The notes beneath the pieces were generated by a model that was not told the origin of the DNA, did not search any database, and was given only the letters and a program-made list of their open reading frames with translations. From NCBI RefSeq assembly GCF_008974245.1, contig NZ_BBZI01000010.1:310001-374000 (forward strand): a stretch of DNA of 64,000 bases, given 5' to 3'. Below are positions 33,390 through 43,200 of the stretch, one piece after another. Position 1 is the first letter of the stretch. Each line of letters starts with the position of its first letter. Source of the stretch: Streptomyces abyssomicinicus. Lineage in GTDB: Bacteria > Actinomycetota > Actinomycetes > Streptomycetales > Streptomycetaceae. Made by a program: the position numbers and the translations under genes.

Positions 33390-35905
33390 CACGCCACCAC
33401 CCGCACCGGTCCCGGCCCGCCCCGACGCCGGCGAACCTGCCCCGGATCATGATCGCGGCCCCGATGACCGGGCAGGGCAAGACCACCGTCGCCACCGGCC
33501 TGATGGCCGCCCTCCGCGACGCCGGCCACACCGTCAGCGGCCACAAGACCGGCCCCGACTACATCGACCCCGGCTACCACGCCCTCGCCACCGGCCGCCC
33601 CGGCCGCAACCTCGACCCCCACCTGGTCGGCGAGAAGCGGGTGGAGCCGCTCCTGCTGCACGGGGCGCACGGCGCCGACGTCGCGGTGCTCGAGGGCGTG
33701 ATGGGCCTGCACGACGGACGGATCGGGGGCGACGGGTTCGCCTCCTCCGCCCACGTCGCCGCCCTCACCCGGACCCCCGTGGTGCTCGTCGTCGACGTCT
33801 CCCGCATGTCCCGATCCGTCGGCGCGCTGGTGGAGGGCATGGCCGTCTACGACCCGGCCGTCGAGGTCGTCGGCGTCATCCTCAACAAGGCCGGCTCCGA
33901 ACGGAACGTCGCCGAGATACGCCGGTCCCTGCGGCTGCCCGTGCTCGGCGTCGTCCCCCGTGACGACGAGATCGCGGCCCCCTCCCGCCACCTCGGCCTG
34001 GTGCCCGCCTCCGAACGCGCGGACTCCGCCCTCGCCGTCCGGCGGCTCGGCGCACGCATCGCGCAGCAGGTCGACCTGGACGCCGTCCTCGCCCTGGCGC
34101 GCAGCGCGCCCCCGCTCGGCGCCCGGCCCTGGGACCCGGCGGAGGAGATCGGCGCACCGCACGGCGGCGGACGGCCCGTCGTCGCCGTCGCGGGCGGCCG
34201 CGCCTTCACCTTCCGCTACACCGAGACCGAGGAACTCCTCACCGCCGCCGGCTGCGAGGTCGTCCCGTTCGACCCGCTGACCGACCCCGCCCTGCCCTCC
34301 GGCACCCGCGGCCTCTACCTGGGTGGCGGCTTCCCCGAGGTGTTCGCCGCCGAACTGGCCGCCAACAGGCCGCTGCTGGCGGAGATCCGGGAATCCGTCC
34401 GGGACGGCATGCCCACGGTCGCCGAGTGCGCCGGCCTCCTCTACCTCGCGCGGACCCTCGACGACGCCCCCATGGCCGGCGCCCTCCCCGTCCACGCCCG
34501 GATGACCGAACGCCTCACCCTGCGCTACCCGCAGGCCGTCTCACCCGGCGACACCCTCCTCACCCGGGCGGGGGAGCGGGTCACCGGGCACGAGTTCCAC
34601 CGCACCCGCACCACCCCCGGGGCCTCGGAGGCCACCCCCGCCTGGGAGATCGACGGCCGTCCCGAGGGCTTCGCCTCCGCGACCCTGCACGCCTCCTACC
34701 TGCACGTCCACTGGGCCGGACACCCCCGCATCGCCGCCCGGTTCGCCGACGCCACGCGCCGCCGGGACGCCGCGCCCTCCGGGGCGGCCACCACGGCGGC
34801 CGCCGCCGCGCCCACCACCGTGCCCACGACCGCGTCCACCATCGCCCCCGCCCCCGCGTCCACCATCGCCCCCGCCCCCGCGCCCGCCGACCCGCTGCGC
34901 CACCACGGCGACGTCGAGGCCCGCAGCGGACTCCTCGACCTCGCCGTCAACGTCTACTCCGGCGACCGGCCCGACTGGCTCGACCGCGCCCTGCACGGCA
35001 GCATCGCCGACGCGGCGGCCTACCCCGACCCCGGGCCCGCCCGCCACGCGGCCGCCCGCCGCCACCGCCGGCCGGATGACGAGGCCCTGCCCACCGCCGG
35101 CGCCGCCGAGGCCTTCACCCTGATCGCCCGCCTGCGCCCCTGGCGGCGACCGGTCGTGGTCCACCCGCAGTTCACCGAACCCCACGCCGCCCTGGAACAG
35201 GCCGGACACACCGTCACCTGCGTACTGTGCCGGCCCGAGGACGGCTTCGCCCTCGACCCGGCCGCCGTCCCCGAGGACGCCGACCTGGTGGTCATCGGCA
35301 ACCCCACCAACCCCACCGGCGTCCTCCACCCGGCCGCCACCCTGCGCGCGCTGCGCCGCCCGGGCCGGCTGGTGGTCGTCGACGAGGCGTTCATGGACGC
35401 CGTCCCCGGCGAACCGCAGTCCCTGGCCGGCGACCGGGCCGAAGGGATCCTGGTGATCCGCAGCCTCACCAAGCACTGGTCGATCCCCGGCATCCGGGCC
35501 GGATACGTCGTCGGCGACCCGGCCGTCGTGCGGGAACTGGCCCGGGAGCAGACCCCGTGGTCGCTGTCGTCCCCGGCCGTCGCCGCCACCGTCGCCTGCA
35601 CCGCCGCTCAGGCGCTTCCCGAGGCCCTGTCGCGAGCCCGGCGGCTCACCTCCTGGCGGCAGTGCCTCCAGGAGGGACTGGCACGTCAGGGCGTGGCGTT
35701 CGTCCCGTCCGGCGCGCCCTTCGTTCTGGCCCGGCCGGGGAAGGGGGTGCACGGTCTGCTCCGGGAACGCGGCGTCGCCGTCCGGCGCGCCGACACCTTC
35801 CCCGGCCTCGACGGCTCCTGGATCCGCCTGGCGGTCCGCCCCCCGGAGACCACCCGCCGCTTCCTCGACGCCCTGACGGAGGTGCGGGCATGCGCCACCG
35901 CATGA
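33383..35905 (+). CDS. cobB: CobB-CobC fusion: cobyrinate a,c-diamide synthase plus PLP-dependent aminotransferase-like domain
   Basis: 840 residues (ATG 33383, or GTG 33386 in a GTGA overlap). Residues 1-460 are CobB: IAAPMTGQGKTTVATGLM P-loop, SGHKTGPDYIDPGYH, VLEGVMGLHDG, and the glutaminase triad Cys in VAECAGLLYL with His in SYLHVHW. An Ala/Thr/Pro linker (about 475-505) carries a 24-bp tandem duplication. Residues 510-840 are a class I/II aminotransferase-fold domain of the CobC/CobD type: LAVNVYSGDRPDWL, NPTNPTG, and the PLP lysine in RSLTKHWSIPGIRAGYV. It joins ring a,c amidation with making the aminopropanol-phosphate arm. The two are separate genes in most organisms. Confidence 0.9.
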   Translation: MVTRHHPHRSRPAPTPANLPRIMIAAPMTGQGKTTVATGLMAALRDAGHTVSGHKTGPDYIDPGYHALATGRPGRNLDPHLVGEKRVEPLLLHGAHGADVAVLEGVMGLHDGRIGGDGFASSAHVAALTRTPVVLVVDVSRMSRSVGALVEGMAVYDPAVEVVGVILNKAGSERNVAEIRRSLRLPVLGVVPRDDEIAAPSRHLGLVPASERADSALAVRRLGARIAQQVDLDAVLALARSAPPLGARPWDPAEEIGAPHGGGRPVVAVAGGRAFTFRYTETEELLTAAGCEVVPFDPLTDPALPSGTRGLYLGGGFPEVFAAELAANRPLLAEIRESVRDGMPTVAECAGLLYLARTLDDAPMAGALPVHARMTERLTLRYPQAVSPGDTLLTRAGERVTGHEFHRTRTTPGASEATPAWEIDGRPEGFASATLHASYLHVHWAGHPRIAARFADATRRRDAAPSGAATTAAAAAPTTVPTTASTIAPAPASTIAPAPAPADPLRHHGDVEARSGLLDLAVNVYSGDRPDWLDRALHGSIADAAAYPDPGPARHAAARRHRRPDDEALPTAGAAEAFTLIARLRPWRRPVVVHPQFTEPHAALEQAGHTVTCVLCRPEDGFALDPAAVPEDADLVVIGNPTNPTGVLHPAATLRALRRPGRLVVVDEAFMDAVPGEPQSLAGDRAEGILVIRSLTKHWSIPGIRAGYVVGDPAVVRELAREQTPWSLSSPAVAATVACTAAQALPEALSRARRLTSWRQCLQEGLARQGVAFVPSGAPFVLARPGKGVHGLLRERGVAVRRADTFPGLDGSWIRLAVRPPETTRRFLDALTEVRACATA
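34832..34879 (+). repeat. 24-bp perfect tandem duplication in the CobB-CobC linker
   Basis: Two exact copies, 34832-34855 and 34856-34879, each coding about TIAPAPAS. Preceded by a related Thr/Ala-rich stretch. Marks a flexible linker that is free to change length. Confidence 0.92.
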
Positions 35906-36846
35906 GCACCCGCGCGGCCGGCCTCCTCCTCGGCCACGCCGCCGACCGGCTCCTCGGCGACCCGCGCCGCTACCACCCGGTGGCCGGCTTCGGAACCGTC
36001 GCCGCCACCCTGGAGCGACGGCTGCACGCCGACTCCCGCGCCCGCGGCGTGGCCCACACGCTCCTGCTGGTCGGCGGCACGGCGGCCCTCGGGACGGTGG
36101 CCGAGCGGGCCGCCGCCCGCCACCCGGCCGCACACCTCGCCGCCACCGCACTGGCCACCTGGGCGGTCCTCGGCGGCCGCTCCCTGGAACGCGAGGCCGC
36201 CGCGGTCCACCGCCGTCTCTCCGTTCCCGACCTGCCGGCCGCCCGCACCCGGCTCCGTTCCCTGGTGGGCCGGGACACCACCACCCTGGACGCGGGACAG
36301 GTCGCCCGCGCCGTGGTCGAGTCCGTCGCCGAGAACACCTCCGACGCCGTGGTCGCGCCGCTGGTCTGGGGAGCCGCGGCCGGTGTCCCGGGGCTGCTCG
36401 CCTACCGGGCGGCCAACACCCTGGACGCCATGGTCGGCCACCGCACCCCGCGCCACGAGCGCTTCGGCTGGGCCTCCGCCCGCCTCGACGACCTCCTCAA
36501 CCTGCCCGGCTCCCGCCTCGCCGGCCTGCTCACCGCCGCCACCTCGCCGGCCGGGCCCGCCGCGCCGCTGCGTGCCTGGAGGCGTGACGCCGCCGCCCAC
36601 CCCAGCCCCAACGCGGGCGTCGTCGAAGCCTCCTTCGCGGGCGCCCTCGGCATCCGCCTCGGCGGCACCAACCGGTACGCCTCCGGAGTCGAACACCGGG
36701 CCGTCATGGGTGACGGCCCGCCACCCGGCCCCGCCGACATCCCCCGGGCGACCGCCCTGGCCCGCCGCGTCGGCCTGGCCGCCGCCGTCACCGCCGCGGT
36801 GGCCGCGACGGTCTTGCGCGGCAGGCCGGGGGAGCGGGGCTGTTAG
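35902..36846 (+). CDS. cobD: Adenosylcobinamide-phosphate synthase (CobD/CbiB)
   Basis: 314 residues from the ATG in an ATGA overlap; an ATG four codons earlier (35890) is possible. Membrane protein: GLLLGHAADRLLGDPRRYHPVAGFG at the start, AVVESVAENTSDAVVAPLVWGAAAGVPGLLAYRAANTLDAMVGH and RAWRRDAAAHPSPNAGVVEASFAGAL are the CbiB signatures. Attaches aminopropanol phosphate to adenosylcobyrate. The product of the CobC-like domain upstream would be its substrate. Last pathway gene of the riboswitch-2 operon. Confidence 0.95.
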   Translation: MSTRAAGLLLGHAADRLLGDPRRYHPVAGFGTVAATLERRLHADSRARGVAHTLLLVGGTAALGTVAERAAARHPAAHLAATALATWAVLGGRSLEREAAAVHRRLSVPDLPAARTRLRSLVGRDTTTLDAGQVARAVVESVAENTSDAVVAPLVWGAAAGVPGLLAYRAANTLDAMVGHRTPRHERFGWASARLDDLLNLPGSRLAGLLTAATSPAGPAAPLRAWRRDAAAHPSPNAGVVEASFAGALGIRLGGTNRYASGVEHRAVMGDGPPPGPADIPRATALARRVGLAAAVTAAVAATVLRGRPGERGC

Positions 36847-36857
36847 TGTCCGCAGCC

Positions 36858-37235
36858 ATGGACGACAGCGTGTACGTGGGCAACGCCGGGCAGGACGCGG
36901 CCCTGGACCGGGGCTGGCTGCTCGGGCACTTCAAGGACGCGGGCGACCCGCGGCACAGCGAAGCCGTGGAGATCAAGTGGGGCGTCCACCCGCGGGGCGA
37001 CACCCGCGCCCAGTGGGTGCGCGGCGAGCAGCGCACCGCGCTGCAGGTCCTGGTCAGCGGACGCTTCCGGGTGGAGTTCCCCGGCCGCAGCGTCGTGCTG
37101 GAGCGGCAGGGCGACTACGTCGTCTGGGGCGAGGGCGTCGACCACTCCTGGGTCGCCGAGGAGGAGTCGGTGGTGCTGACCGTGCGATGGCCCTCCGTCC
37201 CCGGCTACGCCGTGCCGCCCACGCGCAACCAGTGA
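36858..37235 (+). CDS. Small cupin-like protein
   Basis: 125 residues, ATG at 36858, no good ribosome site. Beta-rich: VEIKWGVHPRGDTRAQWV, TALQVLVSGRFRVEFPGRSVVLERQGDYVVWGEGVDHSWVAEEESVVLTVRWP. This is a single cupin barrel with one visible metal-type His (HSW). No enzymatic residues beyond that. It follows cobD by 11 bases and could be read through from it. Role not known. Confidence 0.75.
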   Translation: MDDSVYVGNAGQDAALDRGWLLGHFKDAGDPRHSEAVEIKWGVHPRGDTRAQWVRGEQRTALQVLVSGRFRVEFPGRSVVLERQGDYVVWGEGVDHSWVAEEESVVLTVRWPSVPGYAVPPTRNQ

Positions 37236-37262
37236 CGGCAGGGGCCCCTCGGCCCGCCGCCC

Positions 37263-37991
37263 TCAGCCCGCCGCCCTCCGCACCCAGGCGAACGCCTCGG
37301 CCACGTCGTGCACCACCGGCACGCCGTCCGTCGCCCCGGGCCGCCGGACCACCACCACCGGAACGCCGAGCAGCCGCGCCGCCTCCATCTTCGGCCAGGT
37401 GTACGTCCCACCGGAGTCCTTGGTCACCAGCACGTCGGCGCCGTGCTCCCGGAACACCTCCAGCTCCCCGTCCAGCAGGTACGGCCCCCGGCTGGTCAGC
37501 AGCCGCCAGGCGGGCGGGATCGGGAGGTCCGGCACGTCGACCACCCGCGCCAGCACGGCACGTGTCCCCAGCGCCGGCACGAACCGGGCCAGTTCCTGCC
37601 GTCCCACCGTCACGAACGGCCGCCCGCCCAGCCCGGCGGCGTGCCCGGCGGCCTCCTCGTGCGAGGAGGCGTAGGTCCACGCCGGATCCGGATCCCAGCC
37701 CGGCCGCTCCAGCCGCAGCAGCGGCATCCCCGAACTCCCGCAGGCGGCTACGGCGTTGGCGCTCATGCCGCGGGCGAACGGATGCGTCGCGTCCACCACC
37801 GCGTCGTAGCCGGCCAGCGCCGCCCGCAGCCCGGGCACGCCACCGAAACCGCCGATCCGCACCTGCCCCACCGGCAGCCGGGGCCGGGCCACCCGCCCCG
37901 CCAGCGAGGTCGTCACCTCCACCCCGGCGTCCACCAGCAGAGCGGCCAGCTCCCGGGCCTCGGCGGTCCCGCCCAGCAGCAGCAGCCTCAC
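37263..37991 (-). CDS. cobK: Precorrin-6A reductase
   Basis: 242 residues, GTG start overlapping cobQ (GTGA). LLLLGGTAEARELAALL at the N-terminus, YDAVVDATHPFARGMSANAVAAC, RLERPGWDPDP, LLTSRGPYLLDGELEVFREHGADVLVTKDSGG and the final VPVVVVRRP are typical. NADPH-dependent reduction of precorrin-6A. Last gene of the cobN-F-Q-K operon, convergent with the cupin gene. Confidence 0.95.
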   Translation of the reverse strand: MRLLLLGGTAEARELAALLVDAGVEVTTSLAGRVARPRLPVGQVRIGGFGGVPGLRAALAGYDAVVDATHPFARGMSANAVAACGSSGMPLLRLERPGWDPDPAWTYASSHEEAAGHAAGLGGRPFVTVGRQELARFVPALGTRAVLARVVDVPDLPIPPAWRLLTSRGPYLLDGELEVFREHGADVLVTKDSGGTYTWPKMEAARLLGVPVVVVRRPGATDGVPVVHDVAEAFAWVRRAAG

Positions 37992-39469
37992 CGCACACCT
38001 CCGGGCGGCAGCAGCGGCAGCGCGCCCGGCGCCCCGTCCCGCGCCAGCGCGGCCAGCGCGTCGACGTCGAGGTACTTCTCCGCCAGATCGGCGAGCCCCT
38101 CGATCCGGCCCTCCCGCGCGGCGGAGAACCGGACCCCCGACGGCGCGCACCCCAGCGTCTCGGCGAGGAACGCCTCCCGGAACGCGTCGCCCTCCAGGCT
38201 TCCGTGCCACATCGTGCCGTACACGTGGCCCGCCCGCGCCCCGCCCAGGAACTCCTCGGCCCCGCCGCCCACGGTGATCCGCCCGTGGTGGATCTCGTAA
38301 CCGGACGCCGGCGCCCCGAGCGCCGTCCCCTCCGGCAACCGCAGCGTCTTCGCCGCCGCGAAGTCCGTGCGTACGTCGAGCAGCCCCAGCCCTTCCGCCG
38401 ACGCCCCCGGCTCCGCCTCGACCCCCTCCGGATCGGCGACGACCCGCCCCAGCATCTGGAACCCCCCGCAGATCCCCAGCACCGGCCGGCCCCGCCGGGC
38501 GTGCTCCACCACGGCCCGGTCCAGCCCCCGCGCCCTCAGCCACGCCAGGTCGGCCAGGGTCGACCGGGTCCCCGGCAGCACCACCAGGTCCGCGTCCGAC
38601 AGGTCCCGGGGCCCCGACGCGAACACCACGTCCAAATCCGGTTCCAGTCCGAGCGCGTCCACGTCCGTGAAGTTGCTGACGCGCGGCAGCCGGATCACCG
38701 CCACCCGCCGCACCGCGTCACCGCGCGCCCGCCGCCCCTCCAGGTCCAGGGCGTCCTCCGAGTCGAGCCACAGGCCCGGATCCCAGGGCAGCACACCGAA
38801 CACCCGGCGTCCCGTGAGCCGCTCCAGGTCCTCCAGCCCGGGCCGCAGCAGCCCCACGTCACCGCGGAACTTGTTGACCACGAACCCGGCCACCAGCGCC
38901 TGGTCGGCCGGCTCCAGCAGCCCCACCGTGCCGTACATCGAGGCGAACACCCCGCCCCGGTCGATGTCGCCGACCACCACCACCGGCAGCCCGGCGTGCC
39001 GGGCCAGCCCCATGTTGACGTAGTCGCCCGCCCGCAGATTGATCTCGGCGGGGCTGCCCGCCCCCTCGGCCACCACCACGTCGTACCGGGCGGCCAGGTC
39101 GTCGAAGGCGGCGTGCGCCGCCTCGGCCAGATGCCTGCGGCCCGACTCCCAGTTCGCCGACGACACCTCACCGGCCGGCTGTCCCATCAGCACCACATGG
39201 CTGCGCCGGTCGGTGCCCGGCTTCAGCAGCACCGGATTCATCTCCGGCTCCGGCACCGCACGCGCCGCCACCGCCTGCACCCACTGGGCTCGCCCGATCT
39301 CGGCCATCACGCCGTCGCGGCCGCGGCAGACCATCGAGTTGTTCGACATGTTCTGCGCCTTGTACGGCGCCACCCGCACCCCGCGCCGCGCGAACGCCCG
39401 GCACAGCGCCGTCGTCACCACGCTCTTCCCGGCGTCCGACGTGGTCCCCGCCACCAGCAGCCCGCTCAT
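37988..39469 (-). CDS. cobQ: Cobyric acid synthase
   Basis: 493 residues, ATG overlapping cobF (ATGA). GLLVAGTTSDAGKSVVTTALCRAF P-loop, APYKAQNMSNNSMV, VVVGDIDRGGVFASMYG, the glutaminase Cys in GICGGFQMLG and His in GYEIHHGRITVG. Full length. Performs the four glutamine-dependent amidations b, d, e, g of adenosylcobyrinate a,c-diamide. Confidence 0.96.
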   Translation of the reverse strand: MSGLLVAGTTSDAGKSVVTTALCRAFARRGVRVAPYKAQNMSNNSMVCRGRDGVMAEIGRAQWVQAVAARAVPEPEMNPVLLKPGTDRRSHVVLMGQPAGEVSSANWESGRRHLAEAAHAAFDDLAARYDVVVAEGAGSPAEINLRAGDYVNMGLARHAGLPVVVVGDIDRGGVFASMYGTVGLLEPADQALVAGFVVNKFRGDVGLLRPGLEDLERLTGRRVFGVLPWDPGLWLDSEDALDLEGRRARGDAVRRVAVIRLPRVSNFTDVDALGLEPDLDVVFASGPRDLSDADLVVLPGTRSTLADLAWLRARGLDRAVVEHARRGRPVLGICGGFQMLGRVVADPEGVEAEPGASAEGLGLLDVRTDFAAAKTLRLPEGTALGAPASGYEIHHGRITVGGGAEEFLGGARAGHVYGTMWHGSLEGDAFREAFLAETLGCAPSGVRFSAAREGRIEGLADLAEKYLDVDALAALARDGAPGALPLLPPGGVR

Positions 39470-40233
39470 CGTGCCGCGTCCTTCCTCAGCAGACAGACGT
39501 CCATCACCCAGCCGGCCGCCCGCCGGGCCCGGTCCCTGGCCCGCACGATGCCGGGCAGCACCTCACCGACCCTCCCGGCCACCAGCTCCTCGGCGTCCGT
39601 GCCGAGATTGGCGCCCCACCATACGGACCAGTCCTCCAGGCCGTCGAACCGCGGCTCGGAGCCCAGCATCACCACGATGTTCTCCTGACCCTCCGCCACC
39701 GCGGCGGCCAGCCGGCGGGCCGTGGTCACGTGCACCGGCCGCCCCACCTCGTGCAGCACCATCCGGTGCCGCGCCGCCAGCAGCTGCGGGGCGCTCACCC
39801 CCGGCAGCACGTCGTACTCCACCGGCACCACGCCCCGTGCCGCGACCCGCTCCACGATCCGTACCGTGGAGTCGTACAGCGACGGATCGCCCCACACCAG
39901 GAACGCCGCGGTGCCGCCACGGGCGGCCAGCACCCGCTCGTAGGCCGCGACCCGCGCCTCGTGCCAGGCCGCCACCGCCCCCGGGTAGTCCTTCGGGTCG
40001 CGGCGGTCACGCTCCGGGTCCGGGACCTCCACCAGCTCCACGCCGTGCGCCTCGCACACCGCGCGCCGCGCCTCCAGCAGCCCGTCGTCCTCGGCCTTGC
40101 GGGCCGCGACCGCGTAGTCGCAGCCCCGCAGCGCCTCCACGACCTCGGCCGTCAGGTGGCGCGGCCCCATGCCGATGCCGAGCACGCGCACCCTCACCGC
40201 GCCGTTCACCGGGCCGTTCACCGCGCCGTTCAC
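39466..40233 (-). CDS. cobF: Precorrin-6A synthase (deacetylating)
   Basis: 255 residues if started at the GTG at 40233 (GTGA overlap with cobN); GTGs at 40221, 40209, 40197 and 40191 are also in frame. RVLGIGMGPRHLTAEVVEALRG, FLVWGDPSLYDSTVRIVERV, VEYDVLPGVSAPQLLAARH and VMLGSEPRFDGLEDWSVWWG are characteristic of CobF. It adds the C-1 methyl group with loss of acetate, a step specific for the aerobic pathway. Confidence 0.93.
   Translation of the reverse strand: MNGAVNGPVNGAVRVRVLGIGMGPRHLTAEVVEALRGCDYAVAARKAEDDGLLEARRAVCEAHGVELVEVPDPERDRRDPKDYPGAVAAWHEARVAAYERVLAARGGTAAFLVWGDPSLYDSTVRIVERVAARGVVPVEYDVLPGVSAPQLLAARHRMVLHEVGRPVHVTTARRLAAAVAEGQENIVVMLGSEPRFDGLEDWSVWWGANLGTDAEELVAGRVGEVLPGIVRARDRARRAAGWVMDVCLLRKDAAR
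40198..40233 (-). repeat. 12-bp repeat carrying three possible GTG starts of cobF
   Basis: GTGAACGGCGCG, GTGAACGGCCCG and GTGAACGGCGCG follow one another (40233 down to 40198), then GTGAGGGTGCGC. Each begins with an in-frame GTG and codes V-N-G-[AP]. The first overlaps the cobN stop. Confidence 0.9.
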
Positions 40234-43200
40234 TGGGACCGATCCTCCAGGTCGCCCTCGACCTCCAGGTACACCTCGGCCATGGCCCGCAGGGTCTCCG
40301 GATCCGGCTCGGCCCACAGGCCCCGCTCCGCCGCCTCGTGCAGCCGCTCCACGATGCCGTGCAGCGCCCACGGGTTGGAGCGCCGCAGGAACTCCTGGGT
40401 CTGCTCGTCCAGGACGTACTCGGCGGCCAGCTTCTCGTACATCCAGTCGTGCACCACACCGGCCGTGGCGTCGAAGCCGAAGAGGTAGTCGACGGTCGCC
40501 GCCAGTTCGAAGGCGCCCTTGTACCCGTGGCGGCGCATCGCGGCGATCCAGCGGGGGTTGACCACCCGGGCCCGGAACACCCGGGCCGTCTCCTCCGCCA
40601 GCGTCCGGGTACGGACCGCGTCCGGCGTCGTCGAGTCGCCCACGTACGCCTTCGGGTCCACGCCGGTCAGCGCGCGCACCGTGGCGATCATGCCGCCGTG
40701 GTACTGGAAGTAGTCGTCGGAGTCCGCGATGTCGTGTTCGGCGCTGTCGATGTTCTTCGCCGCCACCTTGATCCGGCGGTAGTTGGCGCGCATGTCCTCC
40801 GCCGCCGGGACACCGTCCAGTCCGCGGCCGTAGGCGAAGCCGCCCCACGCCGTGTACACCTCGGCGAGGTCGCGGTCGTCACGCCAGCTGCCCGACTCCA
40901 CCAGCTGGAGGATGCCCGCCCCGTAGGAGCCGGGCTTCGACCCGAAGATCCGCGTGGTCGCGCGGCGTTCGTCGCCGTGCACCGCCAGGTCCGCCCGGGC
41001 GTGCGCCCGCACGTGGTTGCCCTCCTCCGGCTCGTCGAGCGCGGCGACCATCCGCACCGCGTCGTCCAGCATCGCCACCACGTGCGGGAAGGCGTCGCGG
41101 AAGAAGCCCGAGATCCGCACCGTCACGTCGATCCGGGGGCGCCCCAGCTCCTCCAGGGGCACCACCTCCAGGCGCGACACCCGCCGGGACGCCTCGTCCC
41201 ACTCGGGCCGCACGCCCAGCAGCGCCAGCACCTCGGCGACGTCGTCGCCGGAGGTGCGCATCGCCGACGTCCCCCACACCGACAGGCCGACCGACTCCGG
41301 GTAGCTCCCGGTCTCCGCCAGATGCCGCTCCACCAGGGACCGGGCCATGGCCTGGCCGGTCTGCCAGGCCAGCCGCGAGGGCACCGCCCGCGGGTCCACC
41401 GTGTAGAAGTTCCGGCCGGTCGGCAGCACGTTCACCAGACCGCGCAGCGGAGACCCCGAGGGGCCGGCCGGCACGAAACCGCCCGCCAGCGCGTGGACCA
41501 CGTGGTCCAGCTCCTCCGTCGTCCGGGCGAGCCGCGGCACCACCTGCCCGGCGGCGAACTCCAGTACCCGGCGCACCTCCGCGTCGTCGTGCAGCGCGGC
41601 GGCCGCGGCGGGATCCCAGTCCGCCGCCTCCATCCGCTCCACCAGCTCCCGGGCCCGCGCCTCGACGCCGTCGACCGTGTCCAGCCGCTCGTCGTCCTTC
41701 AGCCCCAGCGCCTTCCGCAGGCCCGGCACGGCACCCCCGACACCGCCCCACACCTGGGCCGCCCGCAGGATCGCCAGCACCAGGTTCACCCGCGCCTCGC
41801 CCGCCGGCGCCTCGCCCAGCACGTGCAGACCGTCGCGGATCTGCGCGTCCTTGATCTCGCAGAGCCAGCCGTCGACATGGAGCAGGAAGTCGTCGAACTC
41901 CTCGTCCTCCGGCCGCTGTTCGAGACCGAGGTCGCGGTGGAGCTCCGCCGCCCGCAGCAGCGACCAGATCTCGCCCCGGACCGCGGGCAGCTTGGCCGGG
42001 TCCATCGAGGCGATGTTGGCGTGCTCGTCCAGCAACTGTTCCAGACGGGCGATGTCGCCGTAGGACTCCGCGCGGGCCATCGGCGGGATCAGGTGGTCGA
42101 CCACCGTGGCGTGCGCCCGGCGCTTGGCCTGGGCTCCCTCGCCGGGGTCGTTCACCAGGAACGGGTACACCAGCGGCATCGAGCCCAGCGCCGCGTCGGT
42201 GGCACAGGCCGCGGACAGCGCGGCGTTCTTGCCCGGCAGCCACTCCAGCGAGCCGTGCTTGCCCAGGTGGACGACGGCGTCCGCGCCGAAGCCGTTCTCC
42301 AGCCAGCGGTAGGCGGCCAGGTAGTGGTGGCTCGGCGGCAGCGACGGGTCGTGGTAGATCGCCACCGGGTTCTCCCCGAAGCCCCGCGGCGGCTGCACCA
42401 GCACCACCACGTTGCCCGCGCGCAGCGCGGCCAGCACGATCTCCCCGGCGTCGTTCACGAAGAGCCGGCCCGGGGCCGGACCCCACGCCTCGCTCATCGC
42501 GTCCCGCAGGCCGGCCGGCACGTCCGCCGTCCACGCCGCGTACTCCTCGGCCGTGATCCGCACATGGGCGTCGGTGAGCTGGCCGGAGGTCAGCCACTCC
42601 TCGTCCTGCCCGCCCGCCGCGATCACCGCGTGGATCAGCGCGTCGCCCGCCTCCTGGTCGTCGGGCAGATCCAGCCCGGGCAGGTCGCCGGGCGCCCCCA
42701 GGTCGTAACCCTCCGCGCGCAGCCGCCGCAGCAGCCGCACCGCCGAGCGCGGGGTGTCCAGCCCGACCGCGTTGCCGATGCGGGAGTGCTTGGTCGGGTA
42801 CGCCGACAGCACCACCGCGATCCGCTTCCGCGCGGGGGGAACGTGCCGCAGCCGGGCGTGGTTGACCGCGATGCCCGCCAGCCGGGCGCACCGCTCGGCG
42901 TCGGCCATGTAGCGCGGCAGACCGTCGCGGTCGATCTCCTTGAAGGAGAACGGCACCGTGATGATCCGCCCGTCGAACTCCGGGATGGCGATCTGGCTCG
43001 CGGAGTCCAGCGGCGTGACGCCGTCCTCCGACTCCTCCCACTCGGCCCGCGAACTGGTCAGGCACAGTCCCTGAAGGACCGGCACGTCCAGGGCGGCCAT
43101 CCGCTCGACGTCCCACGCCTCGTCGTCGCCGCCGGCGCTCGCGGAGGCCGGCACGCTCCCGCCGGCCGCCAGGACCGTCACCACCAGCGCGTCGAAGGCG

